A stretch of DNA of 64,000 nt from Streptomyces niveus (GCF_002009175.1 NZ_CP018047.1:7865001-7929000), one strand, 5' to 3'. Shown: positions 32,888-41,973, counted from the first letter of the stretch. Notes: generated by a model from the sequence alone, not told the origin. Translations and numbers: made by a program.

Positions 32888-33985
32888 CTACCGGACCGGC
32901 CGGCGCGAAGGCGAGGGCGGAGGCGCGGTGCTGTCGCGTACGACGAGCCGTGTGGGGACCAGCGTGAGACCGTGCCGCGTCTCCTCGCGACGCATCTGCC
33001 GAAGGACGCCCTCGACGCAGCGCCGTCCCACCTCGGCGAAGTCCTGGTGAATGGTGGTCAGGGGAGGCAGGAACGAGCCGGATTCGGGGATGTCGTCGAA
33101 ACCGACGACGCTCACGTCCTCCGGCACTCTCCGGCCCTGCCCGTGCAGGGCCCGCAGGAGCCCCAGCGCCATCTGGTCGTTGGCGGCGAACACCGCCGTG
33201 CAGTCCTCCTGGGACGCGAGTTCCAGGCCCGCCCGGTAGCCGGACTCCGCCGACCAGTCACCCCGGACGAGGGGCGGCGGGGTGCGCCCCGCCTCGGTGA
33301 GTTCGGCGCGCCAGGCGTCGGCGCGGCGCTGCGCGGCGTAGGACTCCTCGGGACCCGCGAGGTGCCGGACCGTGCGGTGGCCGAGGTCGAGCAGATGGCG
33401 CACGGCGGTGCGCGTTCCGCCCGCCTGATCGGTGTCCACCACGGTGTACCGGTCGCCGGCGTCCGAATCGGCCACGACGACCTGGACGTTCGGCGGCAGC
33501 GACAGGGTCACCGCGTCGATCAGATGCACTTCCTGGATGATGATGACGGCGTCCACGGCCAGTTCCCCCAGCCGGGAGAACGCCCCGCGCACCTCGTCCT
33601 GCGTGGGGACGGCGACGGGCAGGAGCGTGACGGCGTAACCCTCGTGCGCCGCGGAGGTGGCGATCGCCTCCAGGGTGCGTACGTTTCCGGTGGTGGAGAG
33701 GCCGAAGGTGATGACGCCGATGGTGCGGAACTCACCGCGCTTGAGCGCCCGCGCGGCGCTGTTGGGCCGGTAGCCCAGCTCCTTCATGGCCGCCAGCACC
33801 TGCCGCCGGGTCTCCTCGTTCACCCCCGCGTAGCCGTTGGAGACGCGGGACACGGTCTGCGAGGAGACCCTCACCAGCCGGGCGACGTCCGCCATGGACG
33901 CGCCCCGGGTGGCGCGGGCGGCCCGTTCCCCGTTACGTACCGGCGCCCCCGGCACGCCCGCCGAGGTGCTGTCCACTGTGCCCAC
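32888..33985 (-). CDS. LacI-family repressor of the beta-galactoside operon
   Basis: A 365-residue repressor. The LacI helix-turn-helix (ASMADVARLVRVSSQTVSRV) is at residues about 29-50, then the hinge (YRPNSAARALKRG) and an effector domain ending FVGFDDIPESG-type loops (VVGFDDIPESGSF), TTIHQDFAEVG and TRLVVRDST. I chose the GTG at 33985, with GAGGGAG just upstream. It is divergent from the sugar ABC/GH42 operon. Two identical LacI-type palindromes lie in the shared spacer, so it most likely represses that operon and perhaps itself, released by a galactoside. Confidence 0.92.
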   Translation of the reverse strand: MGTVDSTSAGVPGAPVRNGERAARATRGASMADVARLVRVSSQTVSRVSNGYAGVNEETRRQVLAAMKELGYRPNSAARALKRGEFRTIGVITFGLSTTGNVRTLEAIATSAAHEGYAVTLLPVAVPTQDEVRGAFSRLGELAVDAVIIIQEVHLIDAVTLSLPPNVQVVVADSDAGDRYTVVDTDQAGGTRTAVRHLLDLGHRTVRHLAGPEESYAAQRRADAWRAELTEAGRTPPPLVRGDWSAESGYRAGLELASQEDCTAVFAANDQMALGLLRALHGQGRRVPEDVSVVGFDDIPESGSFLPPLTTIHQDFAEVGRRCVEGVLRQMRREETRHGLTLVPTRLVVRDSTAPPPSPSRRPVR

Positions 33986-34027
33986 CCGTCTCCCTCGCCG
34001 CCTTCGGGCGCGGTTCCCCGCGGACCC

Positions 34028-34057
34028 TTGACCACCGTCAAAGGGGCAGTGTAGACA
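34028..34057 (+). promoter_or_regulatory. Promoter of sugar ABC/GH42 operon
   Basis: TTGACC (34028-34033) and TAGACA (34052-34057) are 18 bases apart, a plausible housekeeping promoter reading toward the permease genes. The predicted start near 34064 lies immediately before the first operator, so repressor binding would block initiation or early elongation. The leader would be about 125 bases. Confidence 0.5.
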
Positions 34058-34069
34058 TGCCGCCACCAG

Positions 34070-34085
34070 ATGTTTACGTAAACAT
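34070..34085. promoter_or_regulatory. LacI-type operator O1, ATGTTTACGTAAACAT
   Basis: A perfect 16-bp palindrome with the central CG typical of LacI-family sites. It lies just past the predicted transcription start of the ABC/GH42 operon and is identical to the second copy at 34114. It is the likely target of the adjacent LacI repressor. Confidence 0.75.
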
Positions 34086-34113
34086 AACAGCCCTGGATCC
34101 CTTGTCGCGCGGG

Positions 34114-34129
34114 ATGTTTACGTAAACAT
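34114..34129. promoter_or_regulatory. LacI-type operator O2, ATGTTTACGTAAACAT
   Basis: An identical second copy of the palindrome, extendable to 18 bp (GATGTTTACGTAAACATC). The centres of the two copies are 44 bp apart, about four helical turns, so two repressor dimers would sit on the same face and could cooperate. Confidence 0.75.
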
Positions 34130-34188
34130 CAGGGCGCCCCGCCACGCCCCGCCACGCCGGTTCCGAGATGGACGAGCGAGGAACGAAC

Positions 34189-35115
34189 ATGACGACGCTG
34201 CGACCGCCGGTGGCGGTGAGACGAAGCCCCGCCCCGTCCCCGCCGAGACGGAGCCGCCGCTCCTGGACGGGGTGGGGGTTCATCGGCCCCTTCGCGGTCG
34301 TGTTCGCCCTCGTCTTCCTGGCGCCGATCCTCTACTCGATCCACCTCAGCCTGTTCCGGGACCAACTGATCGGCGGCACCACCTTCGTCGGCCTGGACAA
34401 CTACCAACAGGCCCTGAACGACGACCAGTTCTGGGCCTCGCTCGGCCGGGTCTCACTGTTCCTTGCGGTACAGGTGCCGATCATGCTCGGTATCGCCCTG
34501 CTGATCGCCCTCGCCCTGGACAGCGGCCGCCTCTACGGGCGGGACTTCTTCCGTATCGCGATCTTCCTGCCGTACGCCGTGCCCGCCGTGGTCGCCACCC
34601 TGATGTGGGGCTTCATGTACGGCACCCGCTTCGGCCTGGTCGGCGACATCAACGAGGCCTTCGGCATCACCCTGCCCGACCCGCTCTCGACCGACCTGGT
34701 CCTCGCGTCGATCGGCAACATCGTCACCTGGGAGTTCGTCGGCTACAACATGCTGATCCTCTACGCCGCGCTGCGCGTCGTACCCCACTCGCTCTACGAG
34801 GCCGCCGAGATCGACGGCGCCGGCCAGCTCCGGGTCATCACCGCCATCAAGCTCCCCGCCATCCGCGGCGCCCTCGTCATCGCGACGATCTTCTCGGTCA
34901 TCGGGAGCTTCCAGCTCTTCAACGAGCCGAACATCCTTCGGCAGTTGGCGCGCAACGCCATCACGACGGACTACACCCCGAACTTCTACACCTACTCGCT
35001 CTCCTTCAACGGGCAGCAGCACAACTACTCCGCGGCGGTCGCCATCATCATGGGGCTGATCACCATGGTCATCGCCTATGTCGTGCAGCTGCGCGGCATG
35101 CGCAGGGAGGCCTAG
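34189..35115 (+). CDS. Sugar ABC importer permease, MalF-like
   Basis: A 308-residue CUT1-type permease with six membrane helices, opening with FIGPFAVVFALVFLAPI. The EAA coupling loop is EAAEIDGAGQ. The ATG at 34189 follows GAGGA with 7 bases spacing; an upstream in-frame ATG at 34168 has no Shine-Dalgarno. It is the first gene of a four-gene operon (two permeases, binding protein, GH42 beta-galactosidase). No dedicated ATPase is present, as usual for Streptomyces CUT1 importers, which share the MsiK ATPase encoded elsewhere. Confidence 0.92.
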   Translation: MTTLRPPVAVRRSPAPSPPRRSRRSWTGWGFIGPFAVVFALVFLAPILYSIHLSLFRDQLIGGTTFVGLDNYQQALNDDQFWASLGRVSLFLAVQVPIMLGIALLIALALDSGRLYGRDFFRIAIFLPYAVPAVVATLMWGFMYGTRFGLVGDINEAFGITLPDPLSTDLVLASIGNIVTWEFVGYNMLILYAALRVVPHSLYEAAEIDGAGQLRVITAIKLPAIRGALVIATIFSVIGSFQLFNEPNILRQLARNAITTDYTPNFYTYSLSFNGQQHNYSAAVAIIMGLITMVIAYVVQLRGMRREA

Positions 35116-35118
35116 CCC

Positions 35119-36117
35119 ATGACCGGAACGAGCAGCACGAGCAGCACGGGCAGTTCCGCCGCAGCCCCCTCTCAGTCCGGACCCCCGTCCGCCTCGCCGC
35201 CCGGATCCGGCCGCGCCGCCGACGCGACGAGGAGGGCGCCCCGTCTGCGTACACCCCGCCGGCGCACCCTGGGACGTCCCGGACGCAGCGTGCTGCTGAC
35301 CGTGCTCACCGGCCTGGTCCTGCTGTACACGGTGATCCCCCTGGCCTGGCTGGTCATCAGCGCCACCAAGACCCAGGAAGGGCTTGCCGATTCGTCCGGA
35401 CTCTGGTTCGGCGACGACTTCGCCCTGTGGGACAACATCAGCCAGACGTTCACGTACGACGACGGCATCTTCCTGCGCTGGCTGCTCAACACCCTGCTGT
35501 ACGTGGTGCTCGGGGCAGGCGGCGCCACGTTCCTGGCGATCCTCGGCGGCTACGCGCTGGCGAAGTTCGACTTCCCCGGAAAACGCGCGGTGTTCGCCGT
35601 GGTCATCGGCGCCGTCGCCGTCCCGGGAACCGCTCTCGCGGTCCCCACCTTCCTGATGTTCAGCAAGATGGGACTGACGGACAGCCCATGGGCGGTGATC
35701 ATTCCCTCGCTGGTGTCGCCCTTCGGTCTCTATCTGATGTGGGTCTTCGCCACCGAGGCCATCCCCGTGGAGCTGCTGGAGGCCGCCCGCATCGACGGCG
35801 CGGGCGAGGCGCGCACCTTCTTCCGGGTCGCCCTGCCGCTGCTCGCCCCCGGCATCGTGACCGTGCTGCTGTTCACCACCGTCGCGACCTGGAACAACTA
35901 CTTCCTGCCGCTGATCATGCTCAAGGACCCGGACTGGTACCCGCTGACCCTGGGCCTGAGCAGCTGGAACTCCCAGGCCGAGACGATCGGTGGCGATGTG
36001 ATCTTCAACCTGGTGATCACCGGTTCGCTGCTCACCATCGTGCCGCTGATCGGCGCGTTCCTGCTGCTGCAGAAGTACTGGCAGTCCGGGCTCGCCGCCG
36101 GAAGCGTCAAGGAATAG
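35119..36117 (+). CDS. Sugar ABC importer permease, MalG-like
   Basis: A 332-residue partner permease. It has an N-terminal Ser/Thr/Pro-rich cytoplasmic tail of about 50 residues, then six membrane helices, with the coupling loop EAARIDGAGEARTFFRVALP. The ATG at 35119 is 3 bases after the MalF-like stop, and GGGAGG lies in that gene's end. It forms the pore with the previous subunit. The long polar tail is longer than usual for MalG proteins. Confidence 0.92.
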   Translation: MTGTSSTSSTGSSAAAPSQSGPPSASPPGSGRAADATRRAPRLRTPRRRTLGRPGRSVLLTVLTGLVLLYTVIPLAWLVISATKTQEGLADSSGLWFGDDFALWDNISQTFTYDDGIFLRWLLNTLLYVVLGAGGATFLAILGGYALAKFDFPGKRAVFAVVIGAVAVPGTALAVPTFLMFSKMGLTDSPWAVIIPSLVSPFGLYLMWVFATEAIPVELLEAARIDGAGEARTFFRVALPLLAPGIVTVLLFTTVATWNNYFLPLIMLKDPDWYPLTLGLSSWNSQAETIGGDVIFNLVITGSLLTIVPLIGAFLLLQKYWQSGLAAGSVKE

Positions 36118-36234
36118 CGCCGCCTGCATCTGTACGCACACCCGCACGCTCGCCCGCCCGTACGCACCTGAACGCCCGCCCATCCGTACGCACGCACCCC
36201 GCCGTCCCGCCCACGAAGAAGTGGAAGCACCTCC

Positions 36235-37572
36235 ATGCGCCGAACTCCCGGCCGCCTGCTGCGCGGCATCGCTCTCCTCTCCGTCCTCGCCCTGGGCGCG
36301 ACCGCCTGCGGCGGCTCCGACGACGGCAGCACCGACCAGAAGCCGGTCTCCGCCGAGGACATCCAGGCGGCCCTGAAGAAGGGCGGTACGGTCACGGTCT
36401 GGGCCTGGGAGCCCACGCTGGAGAAGGTCGCCGCCGACTTCCAGGTGAAGTACCCCAAGGTCAAGATCAACCTCGTCGGTGAGCGGTCCGGCGACAAGCA
36501 TTACACCGCGCTGTCGAACGCCATCTCGGCCGAGAAGGGCGTCCCCGACGTGGCACAGGTCGAGTACTTCGCGGTGGGGCAGTACTCCCTCACCAAGGGC
36601 CTCACCGAGTTGTCCCCCTTCGGCGCCGGCAAGCTGGCCGACAAGTACACCCCGGGCCCCTGGAACGCCGTGAGCGACGGCGACAAGGTCTACGGCCTGC
36701 CGATGGACTCCGGCCCGATGGCGCTGTTCTACAACAAGAAGGTCTTCGACAAGCACAAGATCGCGGTGCCGACCACCTGGGACGAGTACGTCGACGCGGC
36801 CCGCGAACTCCACAAGGCCGACCCCAAGGTCTTCATCGCCAACGACGCGGGCGACGCCGGCTTCGCCACCAGCATGCTGTGGCAGGCCGGTTCACGTCCC
36901 TACACCGTCGACGGCACCGAGGTGAAGGTCGACTTCTCCGACGCGGGCGCGAAGAAGTACACCGACACCTGGCAGCAACTCCTCGACGAGAAGCTTCTCG
37001 CGCCCGTCAACGGCTGGACCGACGACTGGTACAAGGGTCTTGGTGACGGCACCATCGCCACCCTGGCCACCGGCGCCTGGATGCCCGCCAACTTCGTCAC
37101 CGGCGTGCCGAAGGCCGCAGGCGACTGGCGAGCGGCACCGATGCCGGCCTGGACCGAGGGGGACAAGGCGAGCGCGGAGAACGGCGGCAGCTCCCTGGCG
37201 CTGCCCGCGCTGGGCAGGAACAAGGAACTCGCCTACGCCTTCGCCGAGTACGCGAACGCAGGTGACGGCGTGCCGACCCGCGTCGAACAGGGAGCCTTCC
37301 CGGCGACCACGGCGGAGCTTCGGTCCGAGGAGTTCCGCGACACCGAGTTCGAGTACTTCGGCGGGCAGAAGGCCAACGAGATCTTCGCCGACTCCGCGGC
37401 CAATGTCGCCGACGACTGGGCGTATCTGCCCTTCCAGCAGTACGCCAACTCGATCTTCAACGACACCGTGGGCAAGGCGTACGTCTCGGACACCGAGCTG
37501 GCCGCCGGCCTGAAGTCCTGGCAGGACGCCTCGGTCAAGTACGGCAAGGAACAGGGCTTCACCGTCAAGTAG
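36235..37572 (+). CDS. Sugar-binding lipoprotein of ABC importer (SBP family 1)
   Basis: A 445-residue extracellular binding lipoprotein. The signal peptide ends in a lipobox LGATAC with lipidated Cys25, followed by GGSDDG. The body shows family-1 features (VAADFQVKYPKVKINLV, GLPMDSGPMALFYNKKVFDK, GAWMPANFVTGV). It lies 117 bases after the MalG-like gene in a spacer with repeated CGCCCG/CGTACGCAC runs. Together with the GH42 enzyme downstream, the ligand is most likely a beta-galactoside or galacto-oligosaccharide. Confidence 0.92.
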   Translation: MRRTPGRLLRGIALLSVLALGATACGGSDDGSTDQKPVSAEDIQAALKKGGTVTVWAWEPTLEKVAADFQVKYPKVKINLVGERSGDKHYTALSNAISAEKGVPDVAQVEYFAVGQYSLTKGLTELSPFGAGKLADKYTPGPWNAVSDGDKVYGLPMDSGPMALFYNKKVFDKHKIAVPTTWDEYVDAARELHKADPKVFIANDAGDAGFATSMLWQAGSRPYTVDGTEVKVDFSDAGAKKYTDTWQQLLDEKLLAPVNGWTDDWYKGLGDGTIATLATGAWMPANFVTGVPKAAGDWRAAPMPAWTEGDKASAENGGSSLALPALGRNKELAYAFAEYANAGDGVPTRVEQGAFPATTAELRSEEFRDTEFEYFGGQKANEIFADSAANVADDWAYLPFQQYANSIFNDTVGKAYVSDTELAAGLKSWQDASVKYGKEQGFTVK

Positions 37573-37678
37573 TCCGAGTAGTCCGAACGGTTCGAGTGGT
37601 CCGGGTGGCTCGCGCTGTCGCGCTGTCGCGCTGCCCGGGTACGGCCGTCAGCCCCCGTGACACACCGGAAGGAACGCC

Positions 37679-39721
37679 ATGATCTCCACCCTCCTGTCCC
37701 GGCCGCACGGGCCGGACGGTGATCCCACCCCACGCCTCGTGTACGGCGCCGACTACAACCCCGAGCAGTGGCCCCGCGAGGTATGGAAGGACGACGTGCG
37801 GCTGATGCGCGAGGCCGGCGTCAACCTGGTCTCCGTGGGGATCTTCTCCTGGGCCCGTCTCCAACCGACCCGTTACACCTGGGACTTCGCCTGGCTGGAC
37901 GAGGTCATGGACCTGCTGCACGCGGGCGGCATCGCCGTCGATCTGGCCACGGCCACCGCGTCCCCGCCGCCTTGGCTCACCACGGCCCACCCGGAGATCC
38001 TGCCGGTGACCGCCTCCGGCGAGACGGTGTGGCCGGGGGCCCGGCAGCACTGGCGCCCCACCTCTCCCGTCTTCCGTACCCACGCGCTCGCCCTGGTACG
38101 GAAGCTGGCCGAGCGGTACGCGGACCATCCGGCCCTGGTGGCCTGGCACGTCTCCAACGAACTGGGCTGCCACAACATCTACGACCACTCGGACGACGCC
38201 GCCCGCGCCTTCCGCGACTGGCTGCGCGCCCGCCACACCACGCTCGACGGGCTCAACCACGCCTGGGGCACGGCGTTCTGGTCCCAGCGTTACAGCGACT
38301 GGGACCAGATCCTGCCACCCCGGCTGGCCGCCTCCCACCCCAATCCCACGCAGCAACTGGACTTCAAGCGCTTCTCGTCCGACGCGCTGAAGGACCATCT
38401 GCGCGCGGAACGGGACGTCCTGCGGGAGATCACACCCGATGTTCCCGTCACCACGAACTTCATGGTGATGGGCGGGACCAAGGGCATGAACTACCCGGAC
38501 TGGGCGGCCGAGATCGACTTCGTCTCCAACGACCACTACGCCCACCCCGGCCCCCAGGACCGGGACGAACTGTCCTTCTCCGCCAACCTCACCAGCGGTA
38601 TAGCCGGCGGCCGCCCGTGGTTCCTCATGGAGCACTCCACCAGCGCCGTCAACTGGCAGCCCGTCAACGTGCCCAAGCGTCACGGCGAGCTGGCCCGCGA
38701 CTCACTGCTGCACGTCGCGCACGGCGCCGACGCCGTCTCGTTCTTCCAGTGGCGCCAGTCGGCGGCCGGCGCCGAGAAGTACCACTCCGCGATGGTCCCG
38801 CACGCCGGACCCGACAGCGACGTCTTCCGCGCGGTCACCGGCCTCGGACAGACTTTGCGGGCGCTGGCGCCCGTCGCGGGGACCGAGCGTGAACCGGCCC
38901 GGGTCGGCATCCTCTTCGACTGGGACTCCTGGTGGGCCTGCGAGCAGGACTCCCACCCCACCTCCCGGCTCGACTACCGGCAGGAAGCGCTCGACTGGTA
39001 CTCCGCCCTGCTCGCCCTCGGCGTACGGGCCGACGTCGTCACCACCAGGAACGATCTCGAACGGTACGACCTCCTGATCGCGCCCGTACTGCACATGATC
39101 CCCGCGCCACTGGCCACGCGGCTCACCCGGTACGTCGACGACGGAGGGCACCTGGTCACCACCTACTTCTCCGGTGTCGTCGACGAGAACGACCACATCT
39201 GGCTCGGCGGTCACCCCGGTGCGCTGCGCGAGTTGCTGGGCATCCGCATCGAGGAGTTCGGTCCCCTGCTCGACGGTGAGAGCGTCCCACTGGACGGCGC
39301 CGGTCCCGGCACCCTGTGGACCGACCGGATCACCGTCACCGACCCCGAGACTGAGGTGCTGGCCCGCTACGAGACCGGGGCGTACGCCGGCCGGCCCGCC
39401 GTCACCCGCCGTACGCAGGGCCGGGGTTCGGCCGCGTACATCTCCACCAGGCTGGGCGTGAGCGGCCTCGTCGGCCTGCTGCCGAAACTGCTCGCGACCG
39501 CAGGCGTGGAGAGCGAACTTCCCGGGCCCGTGCGAGGAAGCGTCGAGCAGGCCGTACGCCGCGACGCCGGGAGCCGCTACCTGTTCCTCGTCAACCGGAC
39601 CGACGGGCCGGTATCGCTGCCCGGAGTCACCGGGGAGATCCTGACCGGCCGGACCGACACCCAGGGCGTGCTCGTCCTGGCGCCCAGGGAGGTCGCCGTA
39701 CTGCGGCAGCCCAACACCTGA
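37679..39721 (+). CDS. GH42 beta-galactosidase
   Basis: A 680-residue cytoplasmic glycoside hydrolase of family 42. The acid/base Glu161 is in VSNELGCHN and the nucleophile Glu318 in FLMEHSTSAVNW. The N-terminal barrel opening YGADYNPEQWP and the trimerisation/C-terminal domains are all present at normal length. There is no signal peptide, fitting uptake of the intact galactoside first. The ATG at 37679 has GGAAGGA at 5 bases. It is the last gene of the operon; a clear terminator follows. The short 105-bp spacer before it contains TCCGAGTAG and GCTGTCGC repeats. Confidence 0.95.
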   Translation: MISTLLSRPHGPDGDPTPRLVYGADYNPEQWPREVWKDDVRLMREAGVNLVSVGIFSWARLQPTRYTWDFAWLDEVMDLLHAGGIAVDLATATASPPPWLTTAHPEILPVTASGETVWPGARQHWRPTSPVFRTHALALVRKLAERYADHPALVAWHVSNELGCHNIYDHSDDAARAFRDWLRARHTTLDGLNHAWGTAFWSQRYSDWDQILPPRLAASHPNPTQQLDFKRFSSDALKDHLRAERDVLREITPDVPVTTNFMVMGGTKGMNYPDWAAEIDFVSNDHYAHPGPQDRDELSFSANLTSGIAGGRPWFLMEHSTSAVNWQPVNVPKRHGELARDSLLHVAHGADAVSFFQWRQSAAGAEKYHSAMVPHAGPDSDVFRAVTGLGQTLRALAPVAGTEREPARVGILFDWDSWWACEQDSHPTSRLDYRQEALDWYSALLALGVRADVVTTRNDLERYDLLIAPVLHMIPAPLATRLTRYVDDGGHLVTTYFSGVVDENDHIWLGGHPGALRELLGIRIEEFGPLLDGESVPLDGAGPGTLWTDRITVTDPETEVLARYETGAYAGRPAVTRRTQGRGSAAYISTRLGVSGLVGLLPKLLATAGVESELPGPVRGSVEQAVRRDAGSRYLFLVNRTDGPVSLPGVTGEILTGRTDTQGVLVLAPREVAVLRQPNT

Positions 39722-39793
39722 GCCCCGTGGACGCGAACAAGAGCGAGAACGAGAACGCGCCACCGGCACCAGCACCGGCACCGGCACCGCCCC

Positions 39794-39827
39794 TGGACCG
39801 TCCTGCCCGCCGAGGCAGGACGGTCCA
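39794..39827. terminator. Hairpin terminator after GH42 gene
   Basis: Perfect 14-base arms (39794-39807, TGGACCGTCCTGCC; 39814-39827) with a 6-base loop, 73 bp after the beta-galactosidase stop. It ends the beta-galactoside operon before the cellulase control region. Just upstream is a short CACCGG tandem run. Confidence 0.85.
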
Positions 39828-39949
39828 CACCGCGGCCCCCACACGTGAATGTGCGTCAGCGGTCGATCTCTGAAGCCCGCGGCCCTCTGCTCTGTCGAAT
39901 GAGTTCGACTCTTCAAGAACCTTGACCGGGCCATGACCCGCGCTCAGTA

Positions 39950-39963
39950 TGGGAGCGCTCCCA
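39950..39963. promoter_or_regulatory. CebR box, TGGGAGCGCTCCCA
   Basis: A perfect 14-bp palindrome identical to the operator reported for the cellobiose-responsive LacI repressor CebR in Streptomyces. It lies 160 bp upstream of the GH6 cellulase start, so that gene is probably repressed by a CebR encoded elsewhere and induced by cellobiose or cellotriose. A TTGACG at 39976-39981 may be the -35 of the controlled promoter. Confidence 0.88.
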
Positions 39964-40122
39964 CTGATTCAAGGCTTGACGCGCCACACGCGATTCCTTG
40001 CCGTGCGGCGCTCCGCACCAGATGTCCCGGACTGATCAGCTCCTTGGACGGCACCCCCACCCGCATTCGGCATCGGGCCGCCGCGACCATCGGCGCGCCC
40101 CGGACGGAGAGTGACTTCAGCC

Positions 40123-41847
40123 ATGAGATCTCGTACGGCCTTACTGGCCGCCGCCGCACTGACAGCAGCCGCCACCGGAACAGCCACCGCCGCGGGCGCG
40201 GCCCCGAACGGCGCCGCCGCCGCGGGCTGCACCGTCGCCTACACGGTGCAGAGCCAGTGGGACTCCGGTTTCACCTCCGGCGTCACTGTCACCAACACCG
40301 GTGACGCGGTGAGCGGCTGGAACCTCACCTGGTCCTTCGCGGGCAACCAGCGCGTCACCCAGGGCTGGAACGCCGACATCGCCCAGAGCGGCGCCGGCGT
40401 CACCGCCAGGAACGTCGCCCACAACGGCACACTCGCCACAGGCGCCTCCGCCTCCTTCGGCTTCAACGCCTCGTACAGCGGCGCCAACGCGACACCGGCC
40501 ACGTTCAAGCTGAACGGCGTCACCTGCAACGCCGGCCCCACCGACCCGCCCACCGACCCGCCCACCGACCCGCCGACCGATCCTCCCGGCCCCGGCGACC
40601 GCGTGAACAACCCCTACGCCGGTGCCAAGGTCTACGTGAACCCAGAGTGGTCGGCCAAGGCCGCCGCCGAACCGGGCGGCAGCCGCATCTCCGGCCAACC
40701 GACGGGAGTCTGGCTCGACCGCACCGCCGCGATCGAGGGCGTCGGGAGCGCCATGGGCCTGCGCGACCACCTCGACGCGGCGCTGACGCAGAAGGGCGCC
40801 GGCGAGCTCGTCGTCCAGCTCGTCATCTACAACCTGCCGGGCCGCGACTGCTCGGCCCTCGCCTCCAACGGGGAACTCGGCGCGACCGAGATCGACCGCT
40901 ACAAGACCCAGTACATCGACCCGATCGCCGCGATCCTCGCCGACCAGAAGTACGCCGGTCTGCGCATCGTGACGACCGTCGAGATCGACTCCCTGCCCAA
41001 CCTCGTCACCAACGTCACCCCGCGCCCGACCGCCACCCCCAACTGCGACACGATGAAGGCGAACGGCAACTACCAGAAGGGCGTCGGCTACGCCCTGAAC
41101 AAGCTGGGCGACGCGCCCAACGTCTACAACTACGTGGACGCCGGACACCACGGCTGGCTCGGCTGGGACGACAACTTCGGCCCGTCGGCGGAACTCTTCA
41201 AGACCGCCGCCACCACCGAGGGCGCGACCCTCGGCGACGTACACGGCTTCATCGTCAACACCGCCAACTACAGCGCTCTGAAGGAGAACCACTTCACCAT
41301 CGACGACGCCGTCAACGGTGTCTCGGTCCGTCAGACCAAGTGGGTCGACTGGAACCGCTACGTCGACGAACTCTCCTACGCCCAGGCCATGCGCGCCAAG
41401 CTCGTCTCGATCGGCTTCGACACCAACCTCGGCATGCTGATCGACACCTCCCGCAACGGCTGGGGCGGCACCGCCCGGCCCGCCGCTCCCGGTCCCAGGA
41501 CAACGGCGGACGCCTATGTCGACGGCGGTCGCTACGACCGGCGCATCCACCTCGGCAACTGGTGCAACCAGTCCGGAGCCGGTCTCGGCGAACGGCCCCA
41601 GGCCGCGCCCGCCGCCGGCATCGACGCCTACGTGTGGATGAAGCCGCCGGGGGAGTCGGACGGATCCAGCACGGCGATCCCGAACGACGAGGGCAAGGGC
41701 TTCGACCGCATGTGCGACCCGACGTACGAGGGCAACCCCCGGAACAACAACAACAAGTCCGGGGCGCTGTCCGGAGCACCCGTGTCCGGGCACTGGTTCT
41801 CCGCCCAGTTCCAGGAACTCATGAAGAACGCGTACCCGGCGCTGTAG
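40123..41847 (+). CDS. Secreted cellulase: CBM2 plus GH6 cellobiohydrolase/endoglucanase
   Basis: A 574-residue secreted enzyme. It has a Sec signal peptide to about residue 27, then a family-2 cellulose-binding module (about 35-133, bounded by two Cys and bearing SGWNLTWSF). A (PTDP)n linker follows, then the GH6 catalytic domain to the end. GH6 motifs include VVQLVIYNLPGRDCS, NVYNYVDAGHHGWLGW, IDTSRNGWGG and WMKPPGESDG. The CBM-first order and loop-rich length suggest an exo-type cellobiohydrolase. The ATG at 40123 is preferred over a GTG at 40111, whose GGAGA is too close. It is controlled by the CebR box upstream and ended by a 44-bp palindrome. Confidence 0.94.
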   Translation: MRSRTALLAAAALTAAATGTATAAGAAPNGAAAAGCTVAYTVQSQWDSGFTSGVTVTNTGDAVSGWNLTWSFAGNQRVTQGWNADIAQSGAGVTARNVAHNGTLATGASASFGFNASYSGANATPATFKLNGVTCNAGPTDPPTDPPTDPPTDPPGPGDRVNNPYAGAKVYVNPEWSAKAAAEPGGSRISGQPTGVWLDRTAAIEGVGSAMGLRDHLDAALTQKGAGELVVQLVIYNLPGRDCSALASNGELGATEIDRYKTQYIDPIAAILADQKYAGLRIVTTVEIDSLPNLVTNVTPRPTATPNCDTMKANGNYQKGVGYALNKLGDAPNVYNYVDAGHHGWLGWDDNFGPSAELFKTAATTEGATLGDVHGFIVNTANYSALKENHFTIDDAVNGVSVRQTKWVDWNRYVDELSYAQAMRAKLVSIGFDTNLGMLIDTSRNGWGGTARPAAPGPRTTADAYVDGGRYDRRIHLGNWCNQSGAGLGERPQAAPAAGIDAYVWMKPPGESDGSSTAIPNDEGKGFDRMCDPTYEGNPRNNNNKSGALSGAPVSGHWFSAQFQELMKNAYPAL

Positions 41848-41854
41848 TACCTCT

Positions 41855-41898
41855 CTTCGGCGAGGCGGGTCGAAGCGCTTCGACCCGCCTCGCCGAAG
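41855..41898. terminator. Perfect 44-bp palindrome after GH6 cellulase
   Basis: Two 22-base arms meet with no spacer (centre 41876/41877), 8 bases after the cellulase stop. It would fold into a very stable hairpin and is the natural terminator. Its core TCGAAGCGCTTCGA also has the form of a LacI-family operator and resembles the site at 41938 before the next gene, so it may serve both roles. Confidence 0.85.
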
Positions 41899-41937
41899 GG
41901 CCGTGCCGTCGCACCACAGCCACCACAGCACAGACCG

Positions 41938-41951
41938 TCGAAGCGATTCGC
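41938..41951. promoter_or_regulatory. Candidate LacI autoregulatory operator TCGAAGCGATTCGC
   Basis: A near-palindrome 23 bp upstream of the LacI start, matching the core of the 44-bp palindrome (TCGAAGCGCTTCGA) at 11 of 14 bases. The centres of the two sites are 68 bp apart. The repeated element directly before a LacI gene suggests autoregulation. Confidence 0.45.
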
Positions 41952-41973
41952 AGCCGAGTCCGGGAGAGCGGGA

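Noticed and set aside
36118..36234. CRISPR-like or regulatory repeats before the sugar-binding lipoprotein gene
   Set aside because: The repeated CGCCCG and CGTACGCAC runs are short, irregular and unspaced, typical of GC-rich spacer drift.
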